Assembly: GCA_964035575.1 (NCBI GenBank)
Contig: OZ037847.1
Span: forward strand, 1,200,001-1,264,000
Reading direction: 5' to 3'
From: Rhynchopus sp. YZ270_cl-10
Lineage: Eukaryota > Euglenozoa > Diplonemea > Diplonemida > Diplonemidae
DNA: 64,000 nucleotides
Shown here piece by piece: positions 1-9,184 of this stretch. The notes beneath the pieces were generated by a model. It was not told where the DNA came from, did no database searches, and saw only the letters and a program-made list of their open reading frames with translations. The position numbers were made by a program, and so were the translations under genes. The first letter of the stretch is position 1. Every line of letters starts with the position of its first letter.

Positions 1-1188
1 TTTTGTATTGTGTTTTTGTCTCTATTTCTTTGTTGCTCGAGTATGAAGTTATTGAAATGTTTTAGTGCATTTTTTGCACAAAAAAGAAAGAAAAAAAAAA
101 ATGAATTACGTGTGTGTGCGTGACCCTTTATAAAAAGACGTGCCTATTTTATAGGCCCATTTATCTTTCAAGTTTTCTTTAGAGACCCTCTGATTGTCCC
201 AACCCTCACACAAAAAAATAAAACATGAGTTGTGAAAGAAGAGAACGTCTGCAAATCACAACAATGCTGTGTTTTTTTTTGTTGATTTTTTTTTTCTCCT
301 TTTTTTTCTTTCTCCCCCTCTTCTTTCGAAATTTGGATATCGCGCTCATTTTTCACAAAGAGGGCTTTCATTTCCCCAGACGTGGATAATGTAATGAGAT
401 GAGAAGGAGAAGGAGAACGAGGGACATGTGTTCACAGCGTACAACGGTATTCTGTGTAAGGAAGTCATATTTTGAATGATCCACACGAGACGAAGACACT
501 TCTGTGAAACTGGAAGTTGCTACACTGTCTGAACTAAATAATAAAAAAAAACAAAATGTGGATCACATCCTGTATCCACACACTAAGATCTACCATTTTA
601 TATTGTCCAATGACCTTCTTTCACTTTCAATTGTATATATTTTTGGAAATTTTTTGGAAATTTTTTGAATTGCCGGCGACTTTCTTGCTTTCTTGTTGTC
701 GACGCAAATACAAAGGGGAAATGCAGCTGGTCCGTAGCAGCAACCCCAAACTAATCACCCTACGTGGCTCGCTTCAATCTTTTGTCATAAACCCTGCAGG
801 GAATTCCTCTCCCCAGGGTATGTTCAAAATGAGTACACGGGCTTTGGGGACGAAAAGGAACCCGAGCGCTTTATGTCGTGGTGTGAACACTAAAAATTTG
901 GTGGAAATCCTCCAGAGTGGAAATCCTCCCAGATCAACCAAACGTACGAAGATAGCGGGTATTTCTTCTTCTTCTTTTTTTTTTGTTGTTCATTTTTCAA
1001 TTTCGTTTTTCTTCCTGCAGTGCCTTCCCTTTGGAACGTTCGCAATTTCACTATGTTTTTTTTTCTAAGATGAGCCTTGTGTGCCCTTTGGGTGGCTCTT
1101 TCATATCACGGATTTTTTTCAAGGTGCCTAAACACACGACAGATTTAGGTTCATCTTTCAAAACAAATTTTTTTTTGGTTCGTTCAGA
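1..1188. other. gene-free AT-rich stretch
   Basis: No coding region that I can support. The sequence is dominated by A and T runs, and the open frames present are low-complexity and lack coding character. I see no tRNA or rRNA-like structure. Confidence 0.5.
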
Positions 1189-1190
1189 CT

Positions 1191-2124
1191 GTTAGCTAGT
1201 TTACTTCCAGCCTACGCGATATGGCCGTTTGCGGGGAATTTTTTTTTGGGGAAAAATATAGGGACTACGGTGCGCCTGCGGCGCAGCCCCAGAGAGCTTG
1301 GCTGTAAAAGGTCCATTTTTTAGCGGGGGTTTCAACAATTTTTGAAATGTGTACCGTGGCTTCGCCAGAAACCTTTGGATGCCTCTTCAGGGAAAACCAT
1401 TCCACGAGGCGAAAATTTTAGACAGGCCTTTTGCTAACTTTGGGATTTTCCCCAGGAATGGCATGATGGTCAAAAAAAAATAATTTCCTGGAAAAAAAGT
1501 ACATTCCGAGCTTTCCCACCTGGTAAAAGCGGTCGTCGCGCGCTTCGCGCGCGCCTCCCTGACAGCCACAGGGTGGAGAGGCGAAGGGTCAGCTTTGCAA
1601 GATAACAAAAAAAAAAAAAACGGAATCTAATCCTTGTTTAACGGTGCTTGGTCTTGCGCCTTACGTACACTAACCGTACAAAATCACTACGTCTTCCAGA
1701 AGCAGGGGCTGTTGCAACGGTTGGGTCATTTTGAAATAACAATGGTCAAATTTTTGCAGCTTGGGTCAAGTTTCATTTCTGGCTGCAAAATGCAAGGGAA
1801 TCCCCTTAGACATTGTAAAATGGCACCGTAGGCAGGAAGAAAATAGGCGTACAGCGCGAGCGAAGCGAGCGGGAATTTTTTTTTTAGGTATACCTCCGCG
1901 AGCGCAGCGAGCAGAAATATTTTCAGGCCATCATGCCATCATGCCATCTGGGGGGAAATCCCCAGGTGATGGAGAGCGAAAGCCCTGCCCCACCACCCCC
2001 CGTGGCATGATGGTGGCATGATGGAAAAAAAAATAAAAAACGCCCAAAAACGTGGCATGATGGCATGATGGTTAGCAAAAGGCCTGAATTTTAGAGGAAA
2101 ATTCCAAAAAAAAAAATTAGCTAA
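1191..2124. repeat. fold-back repeat region with catcatgcc/ggcatgatg motifs
   Basis: The ends carry gttagcta (1191-1198) and its inverse tagctaac (2117-2124). Inside, a 16-bp exact inverted pair lies at 1423-1438 and 2071-2086 (caggccttttgctaac and its complement). The decamer ggcatgatgg and its complement recur in both orientations (about 1457, 1924-1950, 2001-2023, 2050-2070). GC-rich palindromes such as cgcgcgcttcgcgcgcg (about 1538) and gcgagcgaagcgagcgg (about 1857) sit between. No protein is encoded. It resembles a decayed fold-back transposon, but I see no target duplication. Confidence 0.45.
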
Positions 2125-2684
2125 CACAACACCCTGGTTTTGTTTTGTTTTTTTAGATCTAAACCCTTTTTCAAGTCCGTTCGCTTTTTATATATTACTT
2201 GCCTCTCAGCCATGTTACTGTCTTTTAACGTAACTGTCTCTGTCCCGGAGCAAGCAAAGTCCTCTGAGAGATGGATAGAAAATGCTGAGAAGCACCCCCC
2301 CCTCGTTATCCTGTGTCGACTACCCCCCTCGCGCCCCTTCGGCCACGTGGGGGCCCTTCAGTTTTTTTTTTGTGATCAAGGTGACCAAGCAGGTTCATCT
2401 GAATAAACTTTTCTGTTTTCCCTTTATTTTTTGGGTAACAAGACTGCTTGGCGGCTCCTCAAGAGAAAAAAAAAATGCAAAAATGAGACAACAAGAAAAG
2501 CGTCTTTCGAGCCGTGGGGGAGGCCGTTTGCTACATTTTATTTTTGTTTTGCTTTATTTTTGCAGGTGAAACCCCCTTGCTCTGTGGATCAATGGGTTTG
2601 CTCTAGAGATTGTACGGTGCTGTTATTGAAGATTATGTTGTTATTTTTCAGACGATTTCTTGGGTCCAGGTAGGTCCCTTTTTT

Positions 2685-2721
2685 AAGGTGACAAAGTGAG
2701 GCTTAGGTTCATCTCACAAAC
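2685..2721 (+). repeat. hairpin repeat family B copy
   Basis: This is a copy of the roughly 42-nt dispersed repeat whose consensus begins aaggtgactaagc and continues gaggcttagg and tcatctt. The CTAAGC and GCTTAG arms can pair. This copy reads aaggtgacaaag, then gaggcttaggttcatct. It is preceded by a T run. Confidence 0.55.
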
Positions 2722-3000
2722 CTTCTTACATTTTTTGATAATACACCTCTGAACACCCTTTTTTTCTTTTCTTGTATGTAATCCCCACAAGCTCTTCAAT
2801 GAGCTGGGAAAAGGAACGAAGATTTAACAAAAAACAAAAAAAGCTACATTCTTGAGGAACGACTTTGCCGTTTATTTCCTTTAAGTACAAAGCCTCTTCA
2901 GGCATTATTTGGGGTGCAGACTGTACTTCGGTAAGCGATTGTCGACAACAAAAAACCTCCAAAAAAAAAAAATAAAGAAAAAAAACTAAAAAGAGATTTC

Positions 3001-3105
3001 TTTGGGTTGAGGATGAACTGCATCTTTTATTACCTTTTGAAATTCATTAGCCTTCGGGCGACTTTGTGTACAGAACCCGTCCTCGGATAGGTGATTGTCG
3101 ACACA
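3001..3105 (+). repeat. dispersed repeat family C, long copy
   Basis: Shares a long near-identical block with 35527-35618: gaaattcattagccttcggg, then gactttgtgtacagaaccc, then gtcctcgg and ggtgattgtcgac. Shorter relatives lie at 2862-2952 and 25706-25757. It is non-coding. The 35527 copy lies inside an intron of the MROH1-like gene. Confidence 0.7.
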
Positions 3106-3285
3106 ACAAAAAAAAAAAAAAACACACTACGAGGTGGGCATTGGGACATTGTCCATGATCCGCAATACTGCACTACAGCAGACAAGCGGCCCACTCTCAC
3201 AAACGGATATCTTTATCAAAAAAAACAAAACAAAAAACAAAATAATGCAAAAATGAATCAAATAATCGCCTCTGCACCTATCTTT

Positions 3286-4190
3286 CATACTTGGACCGCC
3301 CGAAATATATTTCGGGCATTTCGGGCGATTTCGGGCGAATTAGGGGCGGATTTCGGGCGATTTTGTGCGCCCGAAGTCGCCCGAAAACGCCCGAAGTCGC
3401 CCGAAATGCAGATTTCGGGCGAATTCGGGCGCTTTTTCCTTAGTGAAAACCGACTAGGTAGGGTTCTACTCATTTTCGCAAAAAACTTTTTATATTTGGA
3501 AGTATTTGATGTCAAATCTGTCAAAATAAGCAATAATCGAAAACTTTTGTACACCTGAGTGCACTTTGGAGGCCCGTGAGAATCACCAGCAAATCACGGG
3601 TTTTCTGACTATCATTTGCTTATTCCCACCCAAAACACACTATGAACCGGGTTTTCACTATTTTTTCGTATTTCAGGGAGAATTTTTGTGAATTTTTGGG
3701 TCACAGGGTGGTTCTGACCCATTCTGGGGGGTGTTTCGGGCCTGTAGTTGCTCAAGAGATGCCCACAATCGTGAAAAATCGCCTTTTTACGTTTTTAGTA
3801 GTATTTTAGTGTAAATTGTTAGGGAAATCGGTTTTATACGTGGCTGCTAACAGAGCTGCACTCATATAAGTTGGGTTCTACTAGGAATTTTTGCTCAATT
3901 TTTTTTCTTTGAACAAATTTTGTGCCAATCTTTCAAATAAAGCGTTAGATTTTTACACTGGTGGCATGCTTCCCAGCACACATAAGATACTGGTTGTGCG
4001 CCCGAATTCGCCCGAATCTGCCCGAAATCGCCCGAATTCGCCCGAAATGCGCCCGAATTCGCCCGAATTACGTATAAATTCCCTTTAAAACGCCCGAAAT
4101 ATATTTCGGGCACATTTCGGGCGCTCGGGATCCGCGCCCGAAAAATTCGCCCGAATTCGCCCGAAATATATTTCGGGCGGTCCAAGTATG
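3286..4190. mobile_element. 905-bp non-autonomous DNA transposon (MITE-like), 32-bp TIRs, 6-bp TSD
   Basis: The first 32 bases (3286-3317) and last 32 bases (4159-4190) are perfect inverted repeats starting catacttggaccgcccgaaa. Both ends are flanked by the same hexamer atcttt (3280-3285 and 4191-4196), an intact 6-bp target-site duplication. Subterminal regions (about 3310-3435 and 3998-4160) are packed with the motif cgcccgaa(t/a)t in both orientations, perhaps transposase binding sites. The interior has no transposase and no meaningful ORF, so it must move in trans. DNA-transposon groups known to make 6-bp duplications include Dada and IS3EU, but ends alone cannot assign it. The perfect TIRs and TSD suggest a recent insertion. 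Confidence 0.85.
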
Positions 4191-4549
4191 ATCTTTACAG
4201 CATTTTTCTTTTTTTCGTATTTTTTTTTTTTTGGGGGGTGTGTGTGGTCCACACCATAGGTTAACTCTACCTTACCACTGGGTATGAAATGTGCGGTCTG
4301 TATTCCCTCCCATCGACCAGAGGGGGGTATGCGGGACTAATAGTTGGTTTTCTCTACCCTATTTTTTATTTGTCACCACAGATAACATTGATTTTATCTG
4401 CCAGGGTTTTCTGAGCGCGGGGAGAAACTAGCTGGATGGGTCTCTTTTGTGTTTGAAATCAATGAGGGGGGCAAGGGGGGTGGTGTGCGTTTTTTGTTCA
4501 GATGTAAACCATGAAATGCATGGTTGGGGATCCACCCGGTGTACCTTTT

Positions 4550-4585
4550 CAAGGTACACTGTTACGAGAGGGTTTTTGCATTTTT
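4550..4585 (+). repeat. dispersed repeat family A copy
   Basis: Reads aaggtacactgttacgagag followed by ggtttttgcattt. It shares cacgagag-type core sequence with family B, which suggests the two families are distantly related. Confidence 0.5.
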
Positions 4586-4844
4586 TTTGTGCCAATTAGT
4601 GTTGTGTATTATCCAGTATCTTGCTTGACACATATCAACTCTCTTGCTCATCAGGGGATGGGATTCCTAGGGGGGGATTTCGTGTACATTTAGTATAGAT
4701 AATCAATGACACCGCGTTGATACATCCCCCCTTGCCTTTGGTATGTGACGGAAAAACCCCCCCCTCCACCCCCTTACCACACCTCAGTTTCAATTTAATG
4801 CCTCCCATGTACTGTTCTGGGAAGAAAGCTGGTTTATTTTTCAG

Positions 4845-4978
4845 ATGCATACCTCGAAAATGGATGTAGGAAGACTCTACCCCATGTTACAAGGTGCACT
4901 GTCACGAGAGGGCTTTGTATTTCAACTTTTTTTTAGGTGCTGGCATCGTATGTAGGTCAGTCGGAGGTGCCTGCATGG
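4845..4978 (+). repeat. composite dispersed repeat A+D
   Basis: The order of blocks is cgaaaatggatgtagga, then caaggtgcactgtcacgaga, then ggctttgtatttcaac, then ggcatcgta and gtcagtcggaggtgcctgca. The same blocks occur in the same order at about 11815-12000 inside an intron of the kinase/phosphatase gene. The A block alone recurs at about 4550, 7096, 7707 and 15701, and a D-like block at about 25830. No ORF. It is probably an old non-autonomous repeat. Confidence 0.6.
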
Positions 4979-5726
4979 TTTTTTTCTTTCCGAGAAGAGC
5001 GCCAAATGGGCCTTACACCCCCCCGCTGTGAGGAGATCAGGTAGGTCCTTCACGAAGATACCCATCATTAGAAAACGTTAACTTCCACTTCAGAGTACAC
5101 ATAAGCATCGTCCTCGAACAGAGGCTGATGCAAAACGAGAGTAGGGAAAGGAGGTGCCTCAAAGCAATGCAGCAAGGTAGGTCACAGAACATCAGAGGTA
5201 CAAAAAAGAAGAATTTTTTTTTTTTTGAAAAAGAACAATGTTAGCAGTTTGGCAGAGTTTAGTTGTGGGATGCAGTTCGAGCATCTCCACCCCCCTTTTT
5301 TTTGTTCAAAAAAAAAAACTTTTTCACGAACTTTTTTCCACTTTACTGCCCGCTTTGAACAATATAAGGAAACGCGTGCTTGACCATCTGTTAGGTGGCA
5401 TCCCGTTGTCGAATTATACAAAAAACTGCGTGGAGATCACATGAAAAAAAGCGATGTGACTGCACGTCGTCAATTTATCAAAAAAAAAGAAAAGAAAATA
5501 TCACTGTCAATGACTATTACGATTCACACCAAAACAAATCCCTGGTTATATAAAACAGCGGAAACAAGGCGCACGTCAATTTTCAATTTTCGGTTATTTG
5601 CTTCCCCCTCTCCCCACCCCCACTCTCAGACTGGAGCACTGTTTAACAAATCTCACTCGTTACCCTATGAAACGCCATGTTCCTTCTTTATATAAAAAAA
5701 TGTATGTGTGTGTGATTTTTTTTTCC

Positions 5727-5758
5727 AAGTGACTGCGCACGGCTTAGCTCATCTTACC
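5727..5758 (+). repeat. hairpin repeat family B copy
   Basis: Degenerate copy: aagtgactgcgcacggctta followed by gctcatcttacc. It follows a T run, as the other copies do. Confidence 0.45.
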
Positions 5759-5985
5759 ATCTAGGTGTACCAAAAGAAAGCTCTACGTCTTTGCTAAAAG
5801 GGGGTTCAGTATTTTTATATAAAAATACCACACACCCAGAGACCTTTGGTGTACTTCTGAGAAAGGGGGTGGGAGGTGTGTTTTTTTTTTGGCAAGCAAT
5901 TCAGCGGGCAAAGGGGGGATCAGAAAATTAGAGACGTGTTTTTGCTGTTCTTTTTGTTTTTTTTTTTGTTAATGCTGTGATCACG

Positions 5986-6063
5986 GTGAGGTGCTGTTAT
6001 TTTTATTTTATTTTTGTGTCGTGTTGTGTGGTTTTTACACAAAAAAAAATAACAGCTTCTCAC
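5986..6063. repeat. 78-bp imperfect inverted repeat
   Basis: The left arm gtgaggtgctgttattttt pairs with the right arm aaaaataacagcttctcac, apart from two central mismatches. The T-rich and A-rich interior extends the stem. It may be a small MITE remnant. No target duplication is clear. Confidence 0.45.
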
Positions 6064-6212
6064 AGTTTGTTCACTTTAGATTTTGTGTATTTTTTTCTTA
6101 TTCTTATCATGAGTGAAGCCGTGTAGTCTTGGGAATTCCTTGATTTTTCTCAAGTGGTGTGATCAATAAAGGTGCACCGTATAAAAAGGCTTTGTCAAAA
6201 CTTTCGTGATTA

Positions 6213-6285
6213 CAGTGGTTAAACAAAGTTTACGCCTAAACTAATGGCGGAAATTACTTTAGGCGGAACTTTTGTTTAACCACTG
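6213..6285. mobile_element. 73-bp TA-flanked MITE (Tc1/mariner-like)
   Basis: The ends are inverted: cagtggttaaacaaa at the left and its complement tttgtttaaccactg at the right, extending through cgcctaaa/tttaggcg. TA dinucleotides flank both ends (6211-6212, 6286-6287), as expected for Tc1/mariner insertion. CAGT-type termini are common in that superfamily. It has no coding capacity. Confidence 0.75.
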
Positions 6286-6841
6286 TACTTTCGATTTTTT
6301 TTCGAGACTTTTTTGCCCACACCAAGAACGGCATTCGCCAATCCATGCCGGTCTCAGTAAATGGATTAGCAGTGGGTCTCTGAACAGCACATGCACCAGT
6401 ACAAAATCTACACGAGAAAAGAGGGAAAAATCTTTCATTTTGGGATAGCGTACCCACCCGGTAGCTCATACCCTTTTTCTTGCAGAAGAAATGGGAAGGT
6501 CTGAACAAAGCACCCCTTCCTCTTTTAAAACAAAGCAAATCATCGGAAAAATAAACAAAAAAAAAAAAAAAAAGGCGGCCGATTACTTATCCACCCGATA
6601 ACGAAGCCCAAAAATCATCCTCTCTCTCTCTCTACTTTAACCATGATTTTTTTTTTTTTTGTTGTGGATGTGTGCGTCCGTTTCCATCTGACCCATCCAG
6701 TCTTTTCAGTTTCTCTTTTATTCCCTTTCCCCCCCGTCCGTGTTGGCTTCATAAAAAACCCATTCAATACCCCCGCCTGTGTTTGCACGTTTTATCCATG
6801 TTCACGCTCTTTCTATGTTTTGCTATAAAAAAAAGACGGGT

Positions 6842-6896
6842 TATAGTGGAGTTCATCCTCGGGTGTTTACACTAATACAACCAAGTTTTCAAAAGA
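6842..6896 (+). repeat. dispersed repeat family E copy
   Basis: Matches 36798-36853 over tatagtggag, then tacactaatacaa and ccaagttttcaaaa. Only two copies are seen in the window. It lies directly upstream of the 27-bp inverted repeat at 6901. Confidence 0.5.
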
Positions 6897-6900
6897 TGGG

Positions 6901-6974
6901 ATACCGTAACTGTAAAAATGTTGGGACGAGCGAGCCTTTTTTGGGCTGTCCCAACATTTTTACAGTTACGGTAT
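6901..6974. repeat. 27-bp perfect inverted repeat with 20-nt loop
   Basis: Bases 6901-6927 (starting ataccgtaactgtaaaaatg) are the exact reverse complement of 6948-6974. The 20-nt spacer is gagcgagccttttttgggct. As RNA it would form a perfect 27-bp stem. It could be a tiny MITE or a hairpin RNA. The palindromic AT at the ends hides any dinucleotide target duplication. Confidence 0.8.
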
Positions 6975-9044
6975 ATCGTTTTTGGATGTCCTTTGTGTGC
7001 TTTCTCTTCTTTTTTTTTGGAATGGAAAGTAGATGAAAATTAGTATTACTTCTCCTTAGTGGTTTTCTTTTCTTTTTCTTTTTTGGAGAATATTAGGTAC
7101 ACTGTTCACGAGAGTGCTTTGTATTTCAAGCCAACCTATTTTTTTTTTTCCCGTTCGTTTCGTGTTTTTTGAAAACCAGGTGAAATCCCACTTCCCTTCT
7201 ACCCAAAAAAAAAAACCCCCCTTTCTGATACCTGCATTTTGCAGAGAGAGAGAGCGAGAGAGATATTGTGTGTTTCTCCCTCCCAGCCTTCACTTTTTTG
7301 TTGCAAGGTGACTCAGTACAGTGATGGCGAAGTTTCCTATTTACATTTTTTTTTTTGTGTTTGGTGTTGAAAACAGGGATTTTGATTCGAAGCGCCTACT
7401 TCTTCACTCTTAGAGAGAAAATATGTTAGAGCAATTTTTTAAAGCCATTTCTCTCCTTCATTGGATGAGGCAAAAAAAAAATACTTCTGAAAGAAAAGGT
7501 GGGGCGAATAAGGGGAAATGAAAATTTAGACAAAATGGGTATCAAAAGTAGACTGCTTGCGTGGCAGCACATTATCAAAAAACAAAAACAAAAACAAAAA
7601 ACGAACAATCGTGACAAACTAGAACTACCTAAAACCTATCACAGAAACAGTTTTATTCCCCCCCCTTTTTTTCGAAATGGTCAACCCGGTACACCGGTTA
7701 TGTACCAAGGTACACTGTCAAGAGGGCTTTGTATTTCAAGTCACATTTTTTTTGAGATTTTCCCCCCCACATACAGTCTGAGAGACCCTCTCACCATGTT
7801 TCGCACTTCACCTGATTACTCAAATACCCCATTTGAGCGGATCTGTGAAAGCCTGTTTGCATGGGACAACCGCCTTTGTGTCTGTAGCAGTTTTTTTCTG
7901 TCGAAAGATGTGCTCTGGGCCGTCAGAAACAGTTTATTGATGTAAAGTGCGGGGAGGGTATATGGGTATATGGGTAGATAGTTCATTCTTTCAACAGGGT
8001 CGCTTTGTGGGGGAGAGATTTGTACACAAGAGAGGTGCATTCACCACACATTTATTTGTTTTCTGTTTTTCCCTTTTTTTTCAGTCTGGGGGGCAAAAAG
8101 GGAAAGTCAGTTTGGGGAAGATTCATAGAGCAGCATGTGTTTTCTTATACAATTTTTATACAAAAAGTGAGACAACCATCTCTAATAATAGGAACCCAAA
8201 AAAAAAAACGCCAAAAAAACCAAAACGCCTGAATTTGGTGGTTTGAGCCTCTCAGAAGTTTAATTACCCCTGCTATTTTTTAGTATTTTGTTCACAAAAA
8301 ATGGCAGAAGGGATGTGTCTATCCATGTGATTCGGGTTTCACGCTTTTATTTCTTTTGTGGTTGTGTCTGTTGATCATAGTTACGAAATATCTTTTTATT
8401 GAGGAAAAAAAGAGGCTTGTCATATGATGAAGGGATGTCCTGTTCAATTGTACGTAGCAATTGGCAAGGTAGCAGTAGTTCTTAAAAAACGGATATTTTT
8501 GTCGATAGGGGAGGGGGGATAAAAAAAAAGGGCAAGCAAAAGCAAGGCTGTTGTGAACAACGGGTAGCTCTTTCCACGTATTCAAAAAAAAAAAAATAAT
8601 AAAAGTAGGTGGTTCCACACAATGTATTTGGTGTGTGACCTCCCCCCCAACACGTCTTTCAAGTTTTCTCTATTTTTTCAAAAAAAAAAACAAAAAAAAC
8701 AAAACCTCTTCCCTTCTGTGGACAACTCCCACTATACGAAGGCATGCTTCCCTTCTCTCTCCCTCCCCTCGGCACTCTTGCAAAAAAAGTATATCAAAAA
8801 GTTCGATTCTCATTTTTTTTACCCCTTTTTATTTCCTGACCTTACCAAAAGGGGTGACATCTGCAACCTCTTTTTTTGATACCAAATCTCGATCATCCCG
8901 AACAACCGTATCCTGAAGAAACAGCCATAAATTTCAAAACAAGATTCATCGTTCCCCACGCGGCAAACTATAGTGGTCAAAAGCATCATTTCCACCTTTG
9001 CAAATTTTTTTTCCCTCTCTTGGTGTTTTCGGAAGTCGGTCAAC

Positions 9045-9096
9045 GACCTGTCAGCGACGTGTCACGACCTCTCGGTGACCTGTCGGCGACGTGTCA
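9045..9096 (+). repeat. 32-bp spaced direct repeat upstream of the kinase start
   Basis: The 20-mers gacctgtcagcgacgtgtca (9045) and gacctgtcggcgacgtgtca (9077) differ at one base and are 32 bp apart, with a degenerate third half-copy (gacctctcgg) between. They lie about 90-140 bp before the chosen start codon at 9185. They could be promoter or 5'UTR elements. No function can be assigned from sequence. Confidence 0.45.
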
Positions 9097-9184
9097 ATAT
9101 CGACCCCTCCCGGAGCACCATCTCTTCATTTCCTTTCCTCCCTCCTCTCTCTCAACCCACCCACCACCTCCAGAAGTGCATGCA

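Larger units (their letters stand above)
2125..3285. other. gene-free stretch with dispersed repeats
   Basis: No supported gene. It holds a hairpin-type repeat at 2685-2721 and two family C repeats at about 2862-2952 and 3001-3105, the latter ending in ggtgattgtcgacacaa. The rest is A/T-run sequence. Confidence 0.5.
4191..9184. other. gene-free stretch with short dispersed repeats and mini-elements
   Basis: No supported gene in about 5 kb. It contains family A repeats (about 4550, 4889, 7096, 7707), a family B copy (5727), a TA-flanked MITE (6213-6285), small hairpins (5809-5828, 5986-6063), a 27-bp perfect inverted repeat (6901-6974) and a family E repeat (6842-6896). Small open frames are interrupted by homopolymers and look like noise. 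Confidence 0.5.

Noticed and set aside
556-1068. 170-codon + frame
   Set aside because: Phe- and Ser-rich low-complexity translation crossing T runs; no domain, no codon bias, no splice signals.
8876-9184. Extension of the kinase frame upstream of 9185
   Set aside because: Crosses T-rich DNA and direct repeats with no conserved features. The ATG at 9185 starts the acidic, protein-like N-terminus.
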